64,000 bases of DNA, taken from the NCBI GenBank assembly GCA_963832305.1, contig CAWHTU010000011.1:62001-126000 (forward strand), in the 5' to 3' direction. A model generated the notes under the pieces. The model made no database searches. It saw nothing but the letters and a program-made list of their open reading frames with translations, and had not been told where the DNA came from. Of the stretch, positions 38,959 through 48,060 are shown piece after piece (position 1 is the first letter of the stretch; each line of letters starts with the position of its first letter). The stretch comes from Roseiarcus sp963832305 (lineage in GTDB: Bacteria > Pseudomonadota > Alphaproteobacteria > Rhizobiales > Beijerinckiaceae). A program made the position numbers and the translations under genes.

Positions 38959-40278
38959 ATGCGCATCGTAATGATCGGGGCCGGCTATGTCGGGCTTGTA
39001 TCAGGGGCCTGTCTCGCCGATTTCGGCCACGAAGTGGTTTGCGTCGAGGTCGATGAGAACAAGGTGGCGAGTCTGCGCGAAGGTCGCGTTCCGATCTATG
39101 AGCCAGGCTTGAGCGAGTTGGTCCTGGCCAATCAGAGCGCCGGGCGGCTCGCATTCACGACCAGCCTCAAGGAGGCCGGGCGCGGCGCGCAGGCGATCTT
39201 CATCGCTGTCGGCACGCCGTCGCTCGCCGAGGTCGGCTCGGCCGACATGCATTTCGTGCACGAGGCGGCGCGCGACATTGCCGGCGTCATCGAGGACTTC
39301 ACCGTCGTCGTCGTGAAATCGACCGTCCCCATCGGCGCCGGAGACGAGGTCGAGCGCATCATCGCCGAGCGCGTGCCGCGCGACAGGTTCGCCGTCGTGT
39401 CAAATCCAGAATTCCTGCGCGAGGGCGCGGCGATCAACGATTTCAAGCGGCCCGACCGGGTGGTCATCGGCGTCGAGGACGACCGCGCGCGCGAGGTGAT
39501 GCGCGAGATCTACCAGCCCATCGAACGCAATGGCGGACCGATCGTCTATACGTCCCGCCGCAGCTCGGAGATGGTCAAATATGCCGCCAATGTATTCCTG
39601 GCGATGAAGGTCACCTTCATAAACGAGATCGCCGATCTGTGCGAACGTGTCGGCGCCGACGTTCTGGACGTGTCGCACGGCATCGGTCTCGACGATCGCA
39701 TCGGCCGCAAGTTCCTCAATCCCGGGCCAGGCTTCGGCGGCTCTTGCTTTCCGAAGGATACGCTGGCGCTGACCAGGCTCGCGGCCGACGCCAAGGCCCC
39801 GATCCGGCTGGTCGAAACGCTTGTCGACGTCAACGACAAGCGCAAGACGGCCATGGCCGCCAAGGTCGTCGCCGCATGCGGCGGTTCGGTCGCGGGAAAA
39901 CGGATCGCGGTGCTCGGCCTCACTTACAAGCCCAAGACCGACGACATGCGCGACGCGCCCAGTCTCGTCATCGTCCCTGAGCTGCAAGCGGCGGGGGCTC
40001 AGGTCGTCGCCTATGATCCGGAAGGGCTTCGAACGGCCAAACCGCTACTGCCCGGAATCGAGTTCGCAGAGAACGCCTACGCCTGCTTGAAAGGCGCCGA
40101 CGCGGGAGTGATTGTCACCGAATGGGACGAGTTCCGGGCCCTCGACCTTGCGCGCGTCAAAGCCTGCCTTGCCGCGCCGATCATCGTCGATCTGCGCAAC
40201 ATCTATCCGATAAAGGCAATGAAGACGCTCGGATTTCGGTATGTCTGCGTCGGCCGGGGCTTTGGCGGAGAGGGCTGA
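38959..40278 (+). CDS. ugd: UDP-glucose 6-dehydrogenase
   Basis: Oxidises UDP-glucose to UDP-glucuronate, the donor for acidic exopolysaccharides. It begins MRIVMIGAGYVGLVSGACLA (NAD-binding GxGxxG). The catalytic cysteine is Cys263 in GFGGSCFPKDT. The central helix SSEMVKYAANVFLAMKVTF and the C-terminal domain LGLTYKPKTDDMRDAPSL are typical. ATG 38959 is preceded by GGGG at a good distance; ATG 38944 is an alternative. It is followed after 96 bases by a glycosyltransferase, so both may serve one surface glycan. Confidence 0.95.
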   Translation: MRIVMIGAGYVGLVSGACLADFGHEVVCVEVDENKVASLREGRVPIYEPGLSELVLANQSAGRLAFTTSLKEAGRGAQAIFIAVGTPSLAEVGSADMHFVHEAARDIAGVIEDFTVVVVKSTVPIGAGDEVERIIAERVPRDRFAVVSNPEFLREGAAINDFKRPDRVVIGVEDDRAREVMREIYQPIERNGGPIVYTSRRSSEMVKYAANVFLAMKVTFINEIADLCERVGADVLDVSHGIGLDDRIGRKFLNPGPGFGGSCFPKDTLALTRLAADAKAPIRLVETLVDVNDKRKTAMAAKVVAACGGSVAGKRIAVLGLTYKPKTDDMRDAPSLVIVPELQAAGAQVVAYDPEGLRTAKPLLPGIEFAENAYACLKGADAGVIVTEWDEFRALDLARVKACLAAPIIVDLRNIYPIKAMKTLGFRYVCVGRGFGGEG

Positions 40279-40374
40279 CGCGCCGCAGCCAGCATGATCG
40301 CAGGCGCGATGGCGCGGCGGGAGCAGAGCTGCCGTTCTTGACCGAACCCGCAAAACCCGCAATCGAAAGTCGCC

Positions 40375-41616
40375 ATGCCGCCGCCGCGTCAATCCCGATC
40401 CTGTGTCATCGTCGTCGAAAACCTGCCGGTGCCCTTCGATCGGCGGGTGTGGCAGGAGGCCCAGGCCCTCGCCCGGGCCGGGTGGCTGGTTTCGGTGATC
40501 TGCCCGGCCAACACGGCCTATCCGAAGCGGTTCGAGGTCATCGACGATATTGCGATCTACCGTCATGCGCTGCCGCCCGAGGGCCGCGGGGCGCTCGCTT
40601 ACTTCCGCGAGTATTCGGCCGCGCTCATTCACGAATTCCGGCTCCTGATCAAGGTTCACCGTGAGCGCGGCTTCTCGATCATACAGGCCTGCAATCCGCC
40701 CGATCTCATCTTTTTGGCCGCCGCGCCGTTCAAGCTCATGGGCAAGAAGTTCATCTTCGACCAGCACGACGTCGGGCCCGAACTGTTCGTCGTTAAATAT
40801 GGCCGCAAGGGCTTTCTCCATCGGGCGCTCATGTTTTTCGAGCAGATGAGCTACGCGATGGCGGATTTCGTCATCACCGCCAACGCGACGTTCAAGGACC
40901 TGGCTGTCAGCCGCGGCGGCAAGCCGCCATCGGTGGTCGAGGTCGTCTATGGCGTGCCCGACCGCAAGCGCATCCACCGCGTTGAGCCCGAACCCGGACT
41001 GCATGGCGGGCGCAAGTTCCTGCTCGGCTATCTCGGCATCATCAATGAGCAGGATGGCGTCGATCATTTCGTGCGCGCGGTCGCCGATCTGGTCAAGGCC
41101 AAGGGGTTCCGCGACTTTACCGCCGTCGTCGTCGGCTCCGGCCCGGCGCTCGAATCGGTGCGGGCGCTTGCGACCTCGCTTGGCGTCGCAGATTTCGTGC
41201 GCTTTACCGGCTATCTCAGCGGCGAGCGGCTGCTCGCGCATATCAGCGCGTTCGACATTGGCGTCATCCCCGACCCGTTCAACGAAGCCAACGACGTGAT
41301 GAGCATGAACAAGGTGTTCGAATATTGCGCGATGGGGATTCCGACGGCCTGCTATCCGCTTCGCGAGACCAAGCGGCTTCTGGGCGAAGCGGGCGTCTAC
41401 GCGCCGACGCTCGATCCCTCGGGGCTCGCCTCCGCCTGCCTCCAGCTCATGGAGGACGACGACCTTCGCCAGCGCTCGGCCGCGGCAGCGGCGAAGCTTT
41501 CGGTGGAGACTTTCGTGTGGGAGAACGAAGCGCGGAAGTATGTCGCGGTCTATGAGCGGGTGTTGGCGACAATGTCCGCGCCAGCGGTTGAGCCGGCCGG
41601 TCCGAGCGCCGGCTGA
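40375..41616 (+). CDS. glycosyltransferase family 4
   Basis: Retaining sugar-nucleotide glycosyltransferase of GT-B fold. The N-terminal domain starts VIVVENLPVPFDRRVWQEAQ, a common GT4 opening, and the hinge helix FDQHDVGPELFVVKYGRKG is seen. The donor-binding domain contains LLGYLGIINEQDGVDHFVRA and the E-x7-E region FNEANDVMSMNKVFEYCAMG. 413 residues, complete. The adjacent ugd suggests work on a uronic-acid-containing polysaccharide; the linkage cannot be predicted. Confidence 0.88.
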   Translation: MPPPRQSRSCVIVVENLPVPFDRRVWQEAQALARAGWLVSVICPANTAYPKRFEVIDDIAIYRHALPPEGRGALAYFREYSAALIHEFRLLIKVHRERGFSIIQACNPPDLIFLAAAPFKLMGKKFIFDQHDVGPELFVVKYGRKGFLHRALMFFEQMSYAMADFVITANATFKDLAVSRGGKPPSVVEVVYGVPDRKRIHRVEPEPGLHGGRKFLLGYLGIINEQDGVDHFVRAVADLVKAKGFRDFTAVVVGSGPALESVRALATSLGVADFVRFTGYLSGERLLAHISAFDIGVIPDPFNEANDVMSMNKVFEYCAMGIPTACYPLRETKRLLGEAGVYAPTLDPSGLASACLQLMEDDDLRQRSAAAAAKLSVETFVWENEARKYVAVYERVLATMSAPAVEPAGPSAG

Positions 41617-41773
41617 GCCGGACCGCCGGGGCAGGGGAGGCAGGCGCCGGTGGCCAGAATTCCCCGCGCCACCGCGGCCGTACGTTTTTATGCGCGCACG
41701 GACTTTTCAAAGAGTTAGGCGCCTTTTTCTGCAACTCGATTTAGATATATAACATTTGAACGATGTATAAAGT

Positions 41774-42694
41774 CTACGGCTTCGCCGGCGCGGGCGGGCC
41801 GAGGGGCGGGAGGCTCTTGAGATAGACGGCGATCGCCTGGCGGTCGGACTCGGGCAACTGGGCGAGATTGCGCACCACGGCCGTCATGCCGGAGCCGAGG
41901 ACGTCGCCCGAAGGGGTGAAGCCGCTGGTCAGGGCTTCCACGATGTCGGCGTTCGTCCAATTGAGGAAGTCTCCGCCTCTCAGGTCGGCCGCCTTGCCGT
42001 GCCCGTCGGGCAAGGGCGCGCCCGCGAGCGCCCGACTCGCCTCCGTCTCGCCCAGAAAGCCGCGCGGGGTGTGACACTCGCCGCAATGGCCGGGGCCTTC
42101 GACGAGGTATCGGCCGCGGTTCCATTGTTCGCTTTGCGACGGGTCGGGGTGAAGGCCGGCGTTGTCGAAATAGAGCAGCTTCCACAGGCCCACGGCGCGG
42201 CGAATGGAGAACGGAAACGTGAGTTCGTTCACCGGCGCTTTGCCCGGAACCGCCGGCAAGGTGCGCAGGAACGCAATGAGATCGGCGACGTCGTTTGGCG
42301 TCATCCGCTGGTAGGAGGGGTAGGGGAAAGACGGGTAGAGGTTCTTTCCGTCGCGGGATACGCCCGACAGCAGCGCGTTGGCGAGATCGACCGAACGCCA
42401 GCCGCCGATCCCATCGACCGGATCGCTCGAAATGTTCGGCGGGTAGAACGAACCGAACGGCGTCTTGAGTTCAAGGCCGCCGCCCAGCCGCAAAGGGTCG
42501 TCCTGGCCCTGCGATTTGTGGCAGGAGTCGCAGCCGCCGGCGAAGAAAACGAGCCGTCCAGCAACAGCGTCGCCGGCGAGGCCCAGCGCTTGCCATTCTG
42601 TCTCGCTGTAGCGAGGCTTGGGCGCAGAGAGCGCCCACGCCAGCGCGCCGCCGGCGACGGCCAGCAGCGCGAGGACGAGGGCGACCCGCTTCAT
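41774..42694 (-). CDS. dihaem c-type cytochrome, alcohol-dehydrogenase-subunit type
   Basis: Periplasmic electron carrier with an N-terminal signal/anchor (VALVLALLAVAGGALAWAL). Two haem c sites: CDSCH (Cys55, Cys58, His59) and CGECH (Cys204, Cys207, His208). The spacing and the GKNLYPSFPYPSYQRMTPND segment resemble cytochrome subunits of quinoprotein or gluconate/alcohol dehydrogenases. It lies 20 bases downstream of the cytochrome c' gene. A natural electron donor could be the PQQ dehydrogenase at 49.7-51.5 kb, though the genes are 7 kb apart. Confidence 0.88.
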   Translation of the reverse strand: MKRVALVLALLAVAGGALAWALSAPKPRYSETEWQALGLAGDAVAGRLVFFAGGCDSCHKSQGQDDPLRLGGGLELKTPFGSFYPPNISSDPVDGIGGWRSVDLANALLSGVSRDGKNLYPSFPYPSYQRMTPNDVADLIAFLRTLPAVPGKAPVNELTFPFSIRRAVGLWKLLYFDNAGLHPDPSQSEQWNRGRYLVEGPGHCGECHTPRGFLGETEASRALAGAPLPDGHGKAADLRGGDFLNWTNADIVEALTSGFTPSGDVLGSGMTAVVRNLAQLPESDRQAIAVYLKSLPPLGPPAPAKP

Positions 42695-42713
42695 CCCCGC
42701 GCGAACTCAAGCC

Positions 42714-43151
42714 TCAGCCGCTCTTGGCCTTGTAGAGCTCGTGACACCCGCCGCAATTCTGGAACACCGCCGGAGCCAGTTTCTTGAAGCTCGCTTCATC
42801 GACGATGCCCGCCTGGGCGGCCTGGACATCTTTCGCGAATTTGGCGAATCGCGCGTCGAAATCGGCCTTGTTCTGCCAGATCGCGGGCAGCGCCGCAGTG
42901 CCGCCCCCGGTCTGGCTGTTGTCCGGAAACAGCGCCGCCGATTTGGACGCGCCCTCATAGAGCGTTTTCAGCGAGTCCTGCACAGTCGCCAGATCGAACG
43001 GCGTGTTCCCCTTCGACATGTCGAACATCTTTTTCGCCGCCATGCCGTCGCTCTTCATGAGCGCTCGCCGCTGGGCGATCGGATCGGCGTCGGCCCAAAC
43101 CGCGCCGACGCCGCAGGCCAAAGCTACTAATACAGTCACCAAGCGTTTCAT
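42714..43151 (-). CDS. class II cytochrome c (c'/c556 type)
   Basis: Small periplasmic four-helix-bundle cytochrome. Signal peptide MKRLVTVLVALACGVGAVWA. The single haem site CGGCH (Cys133, Cys136, His137) is close to the C-terminus, which defines class II. The region RRALMKSDGMAAKKM supplies Met candidates for the sixth ligand. It is first of a two-gene cytochrome unit that diverges from the acylation cluster. Role: electron transfer or gas binding. Confidence 0.9.
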   Translation of the reverse strand: MKRLVTVLVALACGVGAVWADADPIAQRRALMKSDGMAAKKMFDMSKGNTPFDLATVQDSLKTLYEGASKSAALFPDNSQTGGGTAALPAIWQNKADFDARFAKFAKDVQAAQAGIVDEASFKKLAPAVFQNCGGCHELYKAKSG

Positions 43152-43461
43152 GACCCTCTCCCCACCAATTCATCGCTAAACACCGATCGCCGCGCATTTG
43201 TTCTCTGTGACTCGGCAATTTTCCGGGCGGGCGCCGTGCCCCGGCCGGGCGCGCTTGCCCCATGTGCGGTTTGAACTGTAGACTTTCAGGGCGCCGGAAA
43301 CTATTCTCATTGTCTAACACGTATCAAGTACGTGATTTGTTTGGCCGGCCATTGTTTGGCCGGTAGGGTCTTAGCGCGCGCTTAGGCCTATCGCCCCACA
43401 AGGGGTGGCCGCGGGTCGTCCGTGAAAAATACCGTCCCGACCCGCTGCGGCAAGACCAAAT
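43152..43461. promoter_or_regulatory. divergent control region between cytochrome and SGNH genes, with palindrome and direct repeat
   Basis: 310 bases without a gene. It holds a perfect palindrome cacgta-N5-tacgtg at 43318-43334 and, just after it, a 12-base direct repeat ttgtttggccgg at 43337-43348 and 43352-43363 (period 15, about one and a half helix turns). Both are candidates for regulator binding upstream of the acylation cluster. No sigma-70 promoter could be placed with confidence. Confidence 0.4.
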
Positions 43462-44481
43462 ATGGAGAGGACTGCATTGGACCTGCCGCTGGCGCCACCA
43501 ACATTGGCCAAGAAGACCCGGGAAGGTCTGTTTTTCAACAGTTTCTCGATGTATATCTGCGTTCTGCTGGCCGTTTCTCTGGCTTCCTACGCAGTCTGGT
43601 TGCACACGCGCAGCATATTTGCGTGCTCGGCTCGGGGATATACATCAGACCGCTATCTCGCCTCGTGCAACGGCGGTAATTATGCTGATTATGAGCACGG
43701 CGCGTTCTGGTTCGAGTTGGAGCCTAGCGCGCTGGCGGCTGCTGCGAACGCCGACGTGCTGTTTCTCGGCAATAGCCGCCTTCAGGTCGCCTTCTCCGCC
43801 CCAGCGACAGCAGACTGGTTCGCGACTGCTGGGGCGAGCCATTACCTAATGGGGTTCGGCTATTATGAAAACGCCTTGTTCGAGGGTGAGCTTCTGCGCC
43901 GGATTCATCCCCGCGCGAGCGTCTATGTCATCAATATCAACGATTTTTTTGCTCGATCCGAATCTGTACCAATGTATACGATCTTACACGACCCAATGGC
44001 GCGCAACGGTTACCGCTGGAAACAGTTCTGGCAGCGTCTTCACGAGCCGATTTGCAAGAAATTACCTATAATTTGCGGGTCGAAATATGTTATTTTCCGC
44101 TCGCGGGAAACCGGGACGTACTTCACAATCGGGAAGATGCTAAATAATACTACGCCTGTCAGTTTCGATCAATCCGTCAACCAAGCCATGGTTGACAGCA
44201 ATGTGGCCGGGGCGATTGATTTCATGAAACGTTTTACCCAAGGAAAATGCGTGATCCTGACGCTTGTCCCCTACAGTGGAACCGATATCGCTGACGCGAA
44301 AGCCATCGCTGCCGCTCTCGGCAAAAAACTCGTGACGCCCGACAACCTTGATGGCCTCAAGACCTCGGACGGGTACCACCTGGATCAGCAAAGCGCGCAG
44401 CGGTGGTCTGAGGCGTTTTTTGAGGTCGCGGGACCCGAAATTCGCTCCTGTATCGAAAGAAACCACGCGGCGGCTTCCTAA
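43462..44481 (+). CDS. membrane-anchored SGNH-like protein, copy 1 of tandem pair
   Basis: Predicted extracytoplasmic acyl-handling protein of DltD/AlgJ-like design: a short cytoplasmic N-terminus, one membrane helix (about 29-46, SMYICVLLAVSLASYAVW), then an outside domain. SGNH-type motifs are readable: GNSR with Ser105 in VLFLGNSRLQVAFS, and DGYH with Asp303 and His306 near the C-terminus. Cysteines at 55, 69, 198, 205 and 330 are shared with the second copy and could form disulfides. ATG 43462 is used, but TTG 43477 behind GAGAGG aligns with the start of copy 2 and may be the real one. First gene of the acylation cluster. No named family is recognised with certainty. Confidence 0.72.
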   Translation: MERTALDLPLAPPTLAKKTREGLFFNSFSMYICVLLAVSLASYAVWLHTRSIFACSARGYTSDRYLASCNGGNYADYEHGAFWFELEPSALAAAANADVLFLGNSRLQVAFSAPATADWFATAGASHYLMGFGYYENALFEGELLRRIHPRASVYVININDFFARSESVPMYTILHDPMARNGYRWKQFWQRLHEPICKKLPIICGSKYVIFRSRETGTYFTIGKMLNNTTPVSFDQSVNQAMVDSNVAGAIDFMKRFTQGKCVILTLVPYSGTDIADAKAIAAALGKKLVTPDNLDGLKTSDGYHLDQQSAQRWSEAFFEVAGPEIRSCIERNHAAAS

Positions 44482-44737
44482 GCGGCCAGTCGCCGGTCTC
44501 ATGCCGTGTTGGCTCCAGCTTGGACCGGATGTCCGCCGCTCGTCGCTGACCTGGCGCCCGACGGCGTTCGGGAGTGGCGCTTGGGCTGTGGACTGGCCAG
44601 GCGCCGCACGTTATGTTACCCCTCAAATCCGGAACGGACCAAATTCGGTTTTAACCGGCGGCCAAGCGAGGAAGCGGGGCCGCGGTCTGCCCGTCAAAAA
44701 AACCGTCACCGTTGGCTGCTTGCGAGAGTGAAGAGGA

Positions 44738-45745
44738 TTGAATCCGCCTGTGACGCCACACACGCTCGCCAAGTCCCGAGAAAGTCTATTTGCCACCCAT
44801 TGGACCCTCTATATTTCTGTTGTACTGATAACGGCCCTCTTTTCCTACGCTGTATGGCTGAGGACGCGAAGCATTTTTGCCTGCCCGGCGGACGGGTATG
44901 GCGTCGATCGGTATATCGCTTACTGTGGTGGAGTGAATTATAGCGACTACGAGCATGGAGCGTTCTTGTTTGCCTTGGAGCCCACGCTCGACTACGCGAA
45001 CAAGGCGGACGTGTTGTTTTTCGGCAATAGTCGAATGCAACAGGCGTTCTCCACGACTGCGACGGCTGATTGGTTTTCGGCTGCATCCGCGAGATATTAC
45101 CTAATGGGGTTCGGCTACGGGGAGGGCATGACCTTCGCCGAGGTGCTTTTGCGCAAGATGGATCCCCGAGCGTCCGTTTACGTGATCAACGTGGATGATT
45201 TTTTTGATCCAAAGGTGTCCAGTCCGGGCAAGGTTGCGCTCTATGATCCAATGGCGCGAAGTCGATACGAGGGGAAGCGATTCTGGCAACGTGTCCAGCA
45301 GCGGGTGTGCAAGAGTTTTTCCGAGCTTTGCGGCTCCGCGACCGTTATTTTCCGTTCGCGCGAAACGGGCCGGTATGACATTAGAGGCATGCGAGACGGT
45401 TCTGACCCCATTTCTTTTGATGAAGCCGTCGCCCAGAATGAGATTGACCGCGACAAAGGGGCCGCAATAGATTTCCTGAAGCAGTTTACTCAAGGGAAAT
45501 GTGTTATTCTAACCCTTGTACCTTACGTCGGAACAAAGATCGGCGACGCTAACGCTATTGCGGCAGCGCTTGGCACGAAGCTGGTGACGCCTGCGCTTCC
45601 CGAAGGGTTGAAGACGGGTGACGGAACCCACCTTGATAGGCCGAGTGCAGAGCGTTGGTCCCAGGCTTTCTTCCAGGCTGCCGGGCCTGAAATTCGGTCC
45701 TGCATCGAGAAACACGGCATGGCGGCTTCGTTAGCTACGCCCTGA
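44738..45745 (+). CDS. membrane-anchored SGNH-like protein, copy 2 of tandem pair
   Basis: Paralogue of the preceding gene along its whole length: membrane helix (YISVVLITALFSYAVWLRT), YEHGAF, FFGNSRMQQAFS with Ser98, YLMGFGYGEGM, DPRASVYVINVDDFF, FRSRETG, FTQGKCVILTLVPY and GDGTH with Asp295 and His298. Start TTG 44738 or GTG 44750; the N-terminal P-x-x-P-x-T-L-A-K pattern aligns with copy 1. A 256-base non-coding spacer separates the copies; it contains no gene. The gene ends 34 bases before the FkbH-like gene, so it is likely co-transcribed with it. Both copies keep the candidate triad, suggesting two active proteins rather than one decayed duplicate. Confidence 0.72.
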   Translation: MNPPVTPHTLAKSRESLFATHWTLYISVVLITALFSYAVWLRTRSIFACPADGYGVDRYIAYCGGVNYSDYEHGAFLFALEPTLDYANKADVLFFGNSRMQQAFSTTATADWFSAASARYYLMGFGYGEGMTFAEVLLRKMDPRASVYVINVDDFFDPKVSSPGKVALYDPMARSRYEGKRFWQRVQQRVCKSFSELCGSATVIFRSRETGRYDIRGMRDGSDPISFDEAVAQNEIDRDKGAAIDFLKQFTQGKCVILTLVPYVGTKIGDANAIAAALGTKLVTPALPEGLKTGDGTHLDRPSAERWSQAFFQAAGPEIRSCIEKHGMAASLATP

Positions 45746-45779
45746 TCCATCCCTTCGCTCAACCGGTCCGGTCCCTCCA

Positions 45780-47705
45780 ATGCAATCCGCTTCCCCACCG
45801 AGCCCGACAATGGACTGGCTGCCGATCGCGGGCGATTTCCGTGAGGATCTGCGCGGGGCGCTGGCTCGGCCGGCGCCGGAGGATCGTCTCGAGGATCTTG
45901 CCTCGCTCGCCGGCCGTCGGCTAGGATTTGTAGAGACGATCCAACTCGATCGCGCCCTGGCGCGCCTCGGGATCAAGGAAGCCCGCGGCTTCCAGCCGGT
46001 CCGGCTCGCCATCCTCGCCTCGTCGACCATCGATCATCTGGCGCCTGCGATCCGCGTGGCCGGTTTGCGGCGACGATTGCTGATCGACGTCCATGGCGGA
46101 ATCTATGGCCAATATCGGCAGGATCTGCTCGATCCAGGGTCGGCCTTGCATCGTTTTCAGCCCCAGGCGGCGCTATTCTCGCTCACTGCCCGGGAGGCGA
46201 TCTCCAGCGTGGCCCTCGCCGCGTCCGGCGCCGAAGTCGACGGCGCCATCGGGAGATTTGTCTCCGAACTCGCGTCGTTGTGGCGCAGGGCGCGCGAGAT
46301 CGGCGGCGCGGCAGTTATCCAGCAGACCTTCATTGACGTGAGCGAGCCGCTGTTCGGCGGCTACGACCGCATGGTTCCCGGCGCGCCCACGACCCTGGTC
46401 GCCCGGCTCAACGACAAAGTATGCGAGGCGGCGGCGCGCGACGGCGTGCTCGTTCTGGACGTTGCCCGCGCGAGCCAGAGGGATGGGATCGACGCCTGGT
46501 TCGACATCGGGCGCTGGCTGCAGGGCAAGCTGGAAATCGCGCCGCAGGCCGCGCCCCTTTACGGCGATCTCGCCGCCCGTATTCTCGCTGCCCAGCGGGG
46601 GCTGTCGAAGAAATGTCTGGTGCTCGATCTTGACAACACGTTGTGGGGCGGCGTGATCGGCGACGACGGACTCGAGGGCATCGTTCTCGGCGAGGGCAGC
46701 GCGGCCGGCGAAGCGCATCTTGCCCTGCAACATTACGCCAGGCAGCTCAAGGAGCGGGGCGTCGTTCTGGCGGTGTGCTCGAAGAACGATATCAAGATCG
46801 CCGAGGCCGCGTTCCGCGATCACCCTGAAATGGCGCTGCGCCGCTCCGATTTCGCAGCCTTCCAGGCGAATTGGGACGACAAGGCGCAAAACCTCAGGGC
46901 AATCGCGGCGAAGCTCAACATCGGCGTCGACAGCCTGGTGTTCGTCGACGACAATCCGATCGAGCGGGCGCGGGTGCGCCAGAGCCTGCCGATGGTCGCG
47001 GTGCCGGAGATGCCGGAGGATCCGGCGCATTATGTCCGCTGTCTGGCCGAAGCCGGCTATTTCGAAGCAGTCGCTTTCACCGCAGAGGATCGCGCCCGCG
47101 CTGAAGCCTACGCCGCTAACGCTGAGCGCGAGGCCCTGCTGGGATCGGCGGAAAGCATGGACGACTTCCTCCACGGGCTGTCGATGACCGCCGTTTACGG
47201 GCCGTTCACCGCCGTCGATCATGCCCGCGTCGTTCAGCTCATCAACAAGACCAACCAATTCAACACCACGACGCGCCGCTACGCCGGTGACGAGATCGCG
47301 CGGATCATGGAAGAGCCCGACGCCGTGACGCTGCAATTCCGGCTTCTGGACCGGGTGGGCGACAACGGGCTCGTCAGCACCATGATCCTGCGCCCGTCGC
47401 CCGACGACGACGAGACGCTCGAGATCGAGAACTGGGTGATGAGCTGCAGGGTGTTCGGCCGCGAACTCGAATTCGAGGCGATGAACATCGCGGTCGAAGC
47501 AGCGAGGGAGCGTGGCGCGCGGACGCTGGTCGCCGACTACCTTCCGACGCCCAAGAACGACGTGATCAGCAAGCTCTATTCGAGCCTCGGCTTCACCCAG
47601 ATCGCCGCCCAGACGCCAACCAATGGCGCGACGCGCTGGATCCTCGATCTCGCGCGGCTATGTCGCCCGGAAGACCCACATCGTTGTGCAAGAGCAGCAG
47701 AATGA
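45780..47705 (+). CDS. HAD-IIIC family protein, FkbH-like
   Basis: Family members dephosphorylate 1,3-bisphosphoglycerate and load the glyceryl group onto an acyl carrier protein. The N-terminal part (1-270) is the FkbH N-domain with ILASSTIDHL and the FIDVSEPLFGGYDR region. The HAD domain has motif I LDLDNTLWGGVIGDDG (Asp283, Asp285), motif II VCSKND and motif III VFVDDNPIERARV. The last 170 residues are a GNAT-like domain (NKTNQFNTTTRRY, ENWVMSCRVFGRELE). 641 residues is normal. The stop overlaps the acyl carrier protein start by four bases, which ties loader and carrier together. Confidence 0.88.
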   Translation: MQSASPPSPTMDWLPIAGDFREDLRGALARPAPEDRLEDLASLAGRRLGFVETIQLDRALARLGIKEARGFQPVRLAILASSTIDHLAPAIRVAGLRRRLLIDVHGGIYGQYRQDLLDPGSALHRFQPQAALFSLTAREAISSVALAASGAEVDGAIGRFVSELASLWRRAREIGGAAVIQQTFIDVSEPLFGGYDRMVPGAPTTLVARLNDKVCEAAARDGVLVLDVARASQRDGIDAWFDIGRWLQGKLEIAPQAAPLYGDLAARILAAQRGLSKKCLVLDLDNTLWGGVIGDDGLEGIVLGEGSAAGEAHLALQHYARQLKERGVVLAVCSKNDIKIAEAAFRDHPEMALRRSDFAAFQANWDDKAQNLRAIAAKLNIGVDSLVFVDDNPIERARVRQSLPMVAVPEMPEDPAHYVRCLAEAGYFEAVAFTAEDRARAEAYAANAEREALLGSAESMDDFLHGLSMTAVYGPFTAVDHARVVQLINKTNQFNTTTRRYAGDEIARIMEEPDAVTLQFRLLDRVGDNGLVSTMILRPSPDDDETLEIENWVMSCRVFGRELEFEAMNIAVEAARERGARTLVADYLPTPKNDVISKLYSSLGFTQIAAQTPTNGATRWILDLARLCRPEDPHRCARAAE

Positions 47706-47944
47706 CCGATCAAGAGATACTGACCAAATTCACCCGCATTCTTCGCGACCTCCTGCTCGACGACTCGATCGAGTTGACGATGGAAACCCGGCGTGAGGAC
47801 GTCCCGAACTGGGATTCGTTCAATTACATCAATTTCATCGTGGCGGTCGAAATGGAGTTCGGGGTGAAGTTCAAGGTCGCCGATATCGAATCCTTCGCCA
47901 ACGTCGGCGCGATCGTCAGAGAAACGACGAAGATGGTCGCTTGA
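47702..47944 (+). CDS. acyl carrier protein
   Basis: Stand-alone carrier of 80 residues. The phosphopantetheine attachment serine is in NWDSFNYINFIVAVEMEFG (D-S-F), followed by the usual VKFKVADIESFANVGAIV recognition region. ATG 47702 overlaps the FkbH-like stop (ATGA). It is not the fatty-acid-synthesis AcpP, whose typical DSLD-VEL spelling is absent. It should carry the acyl group made by the FkbH-like protein and hand it to the MBOAT protein. Confidence 0.9.
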   Translation: MTDQEILTKFTRILRDLLLDDSIELTMETRREDVPNWDSFNYINFIVAVEMEFGVKFKVADIESFANVGAIVRETTKMVA

Positions 47945-48060
47945 CGTTGGCGGGAAAGGGCGCGAACGCGCGGCGGGCCGCGAACATCACACGAATTCGG
48001 CTGTCCAGCGCGCGTCGCTTCATCGAATTGTCGTCACGACATTGTCGGGATTAGGCGGCC

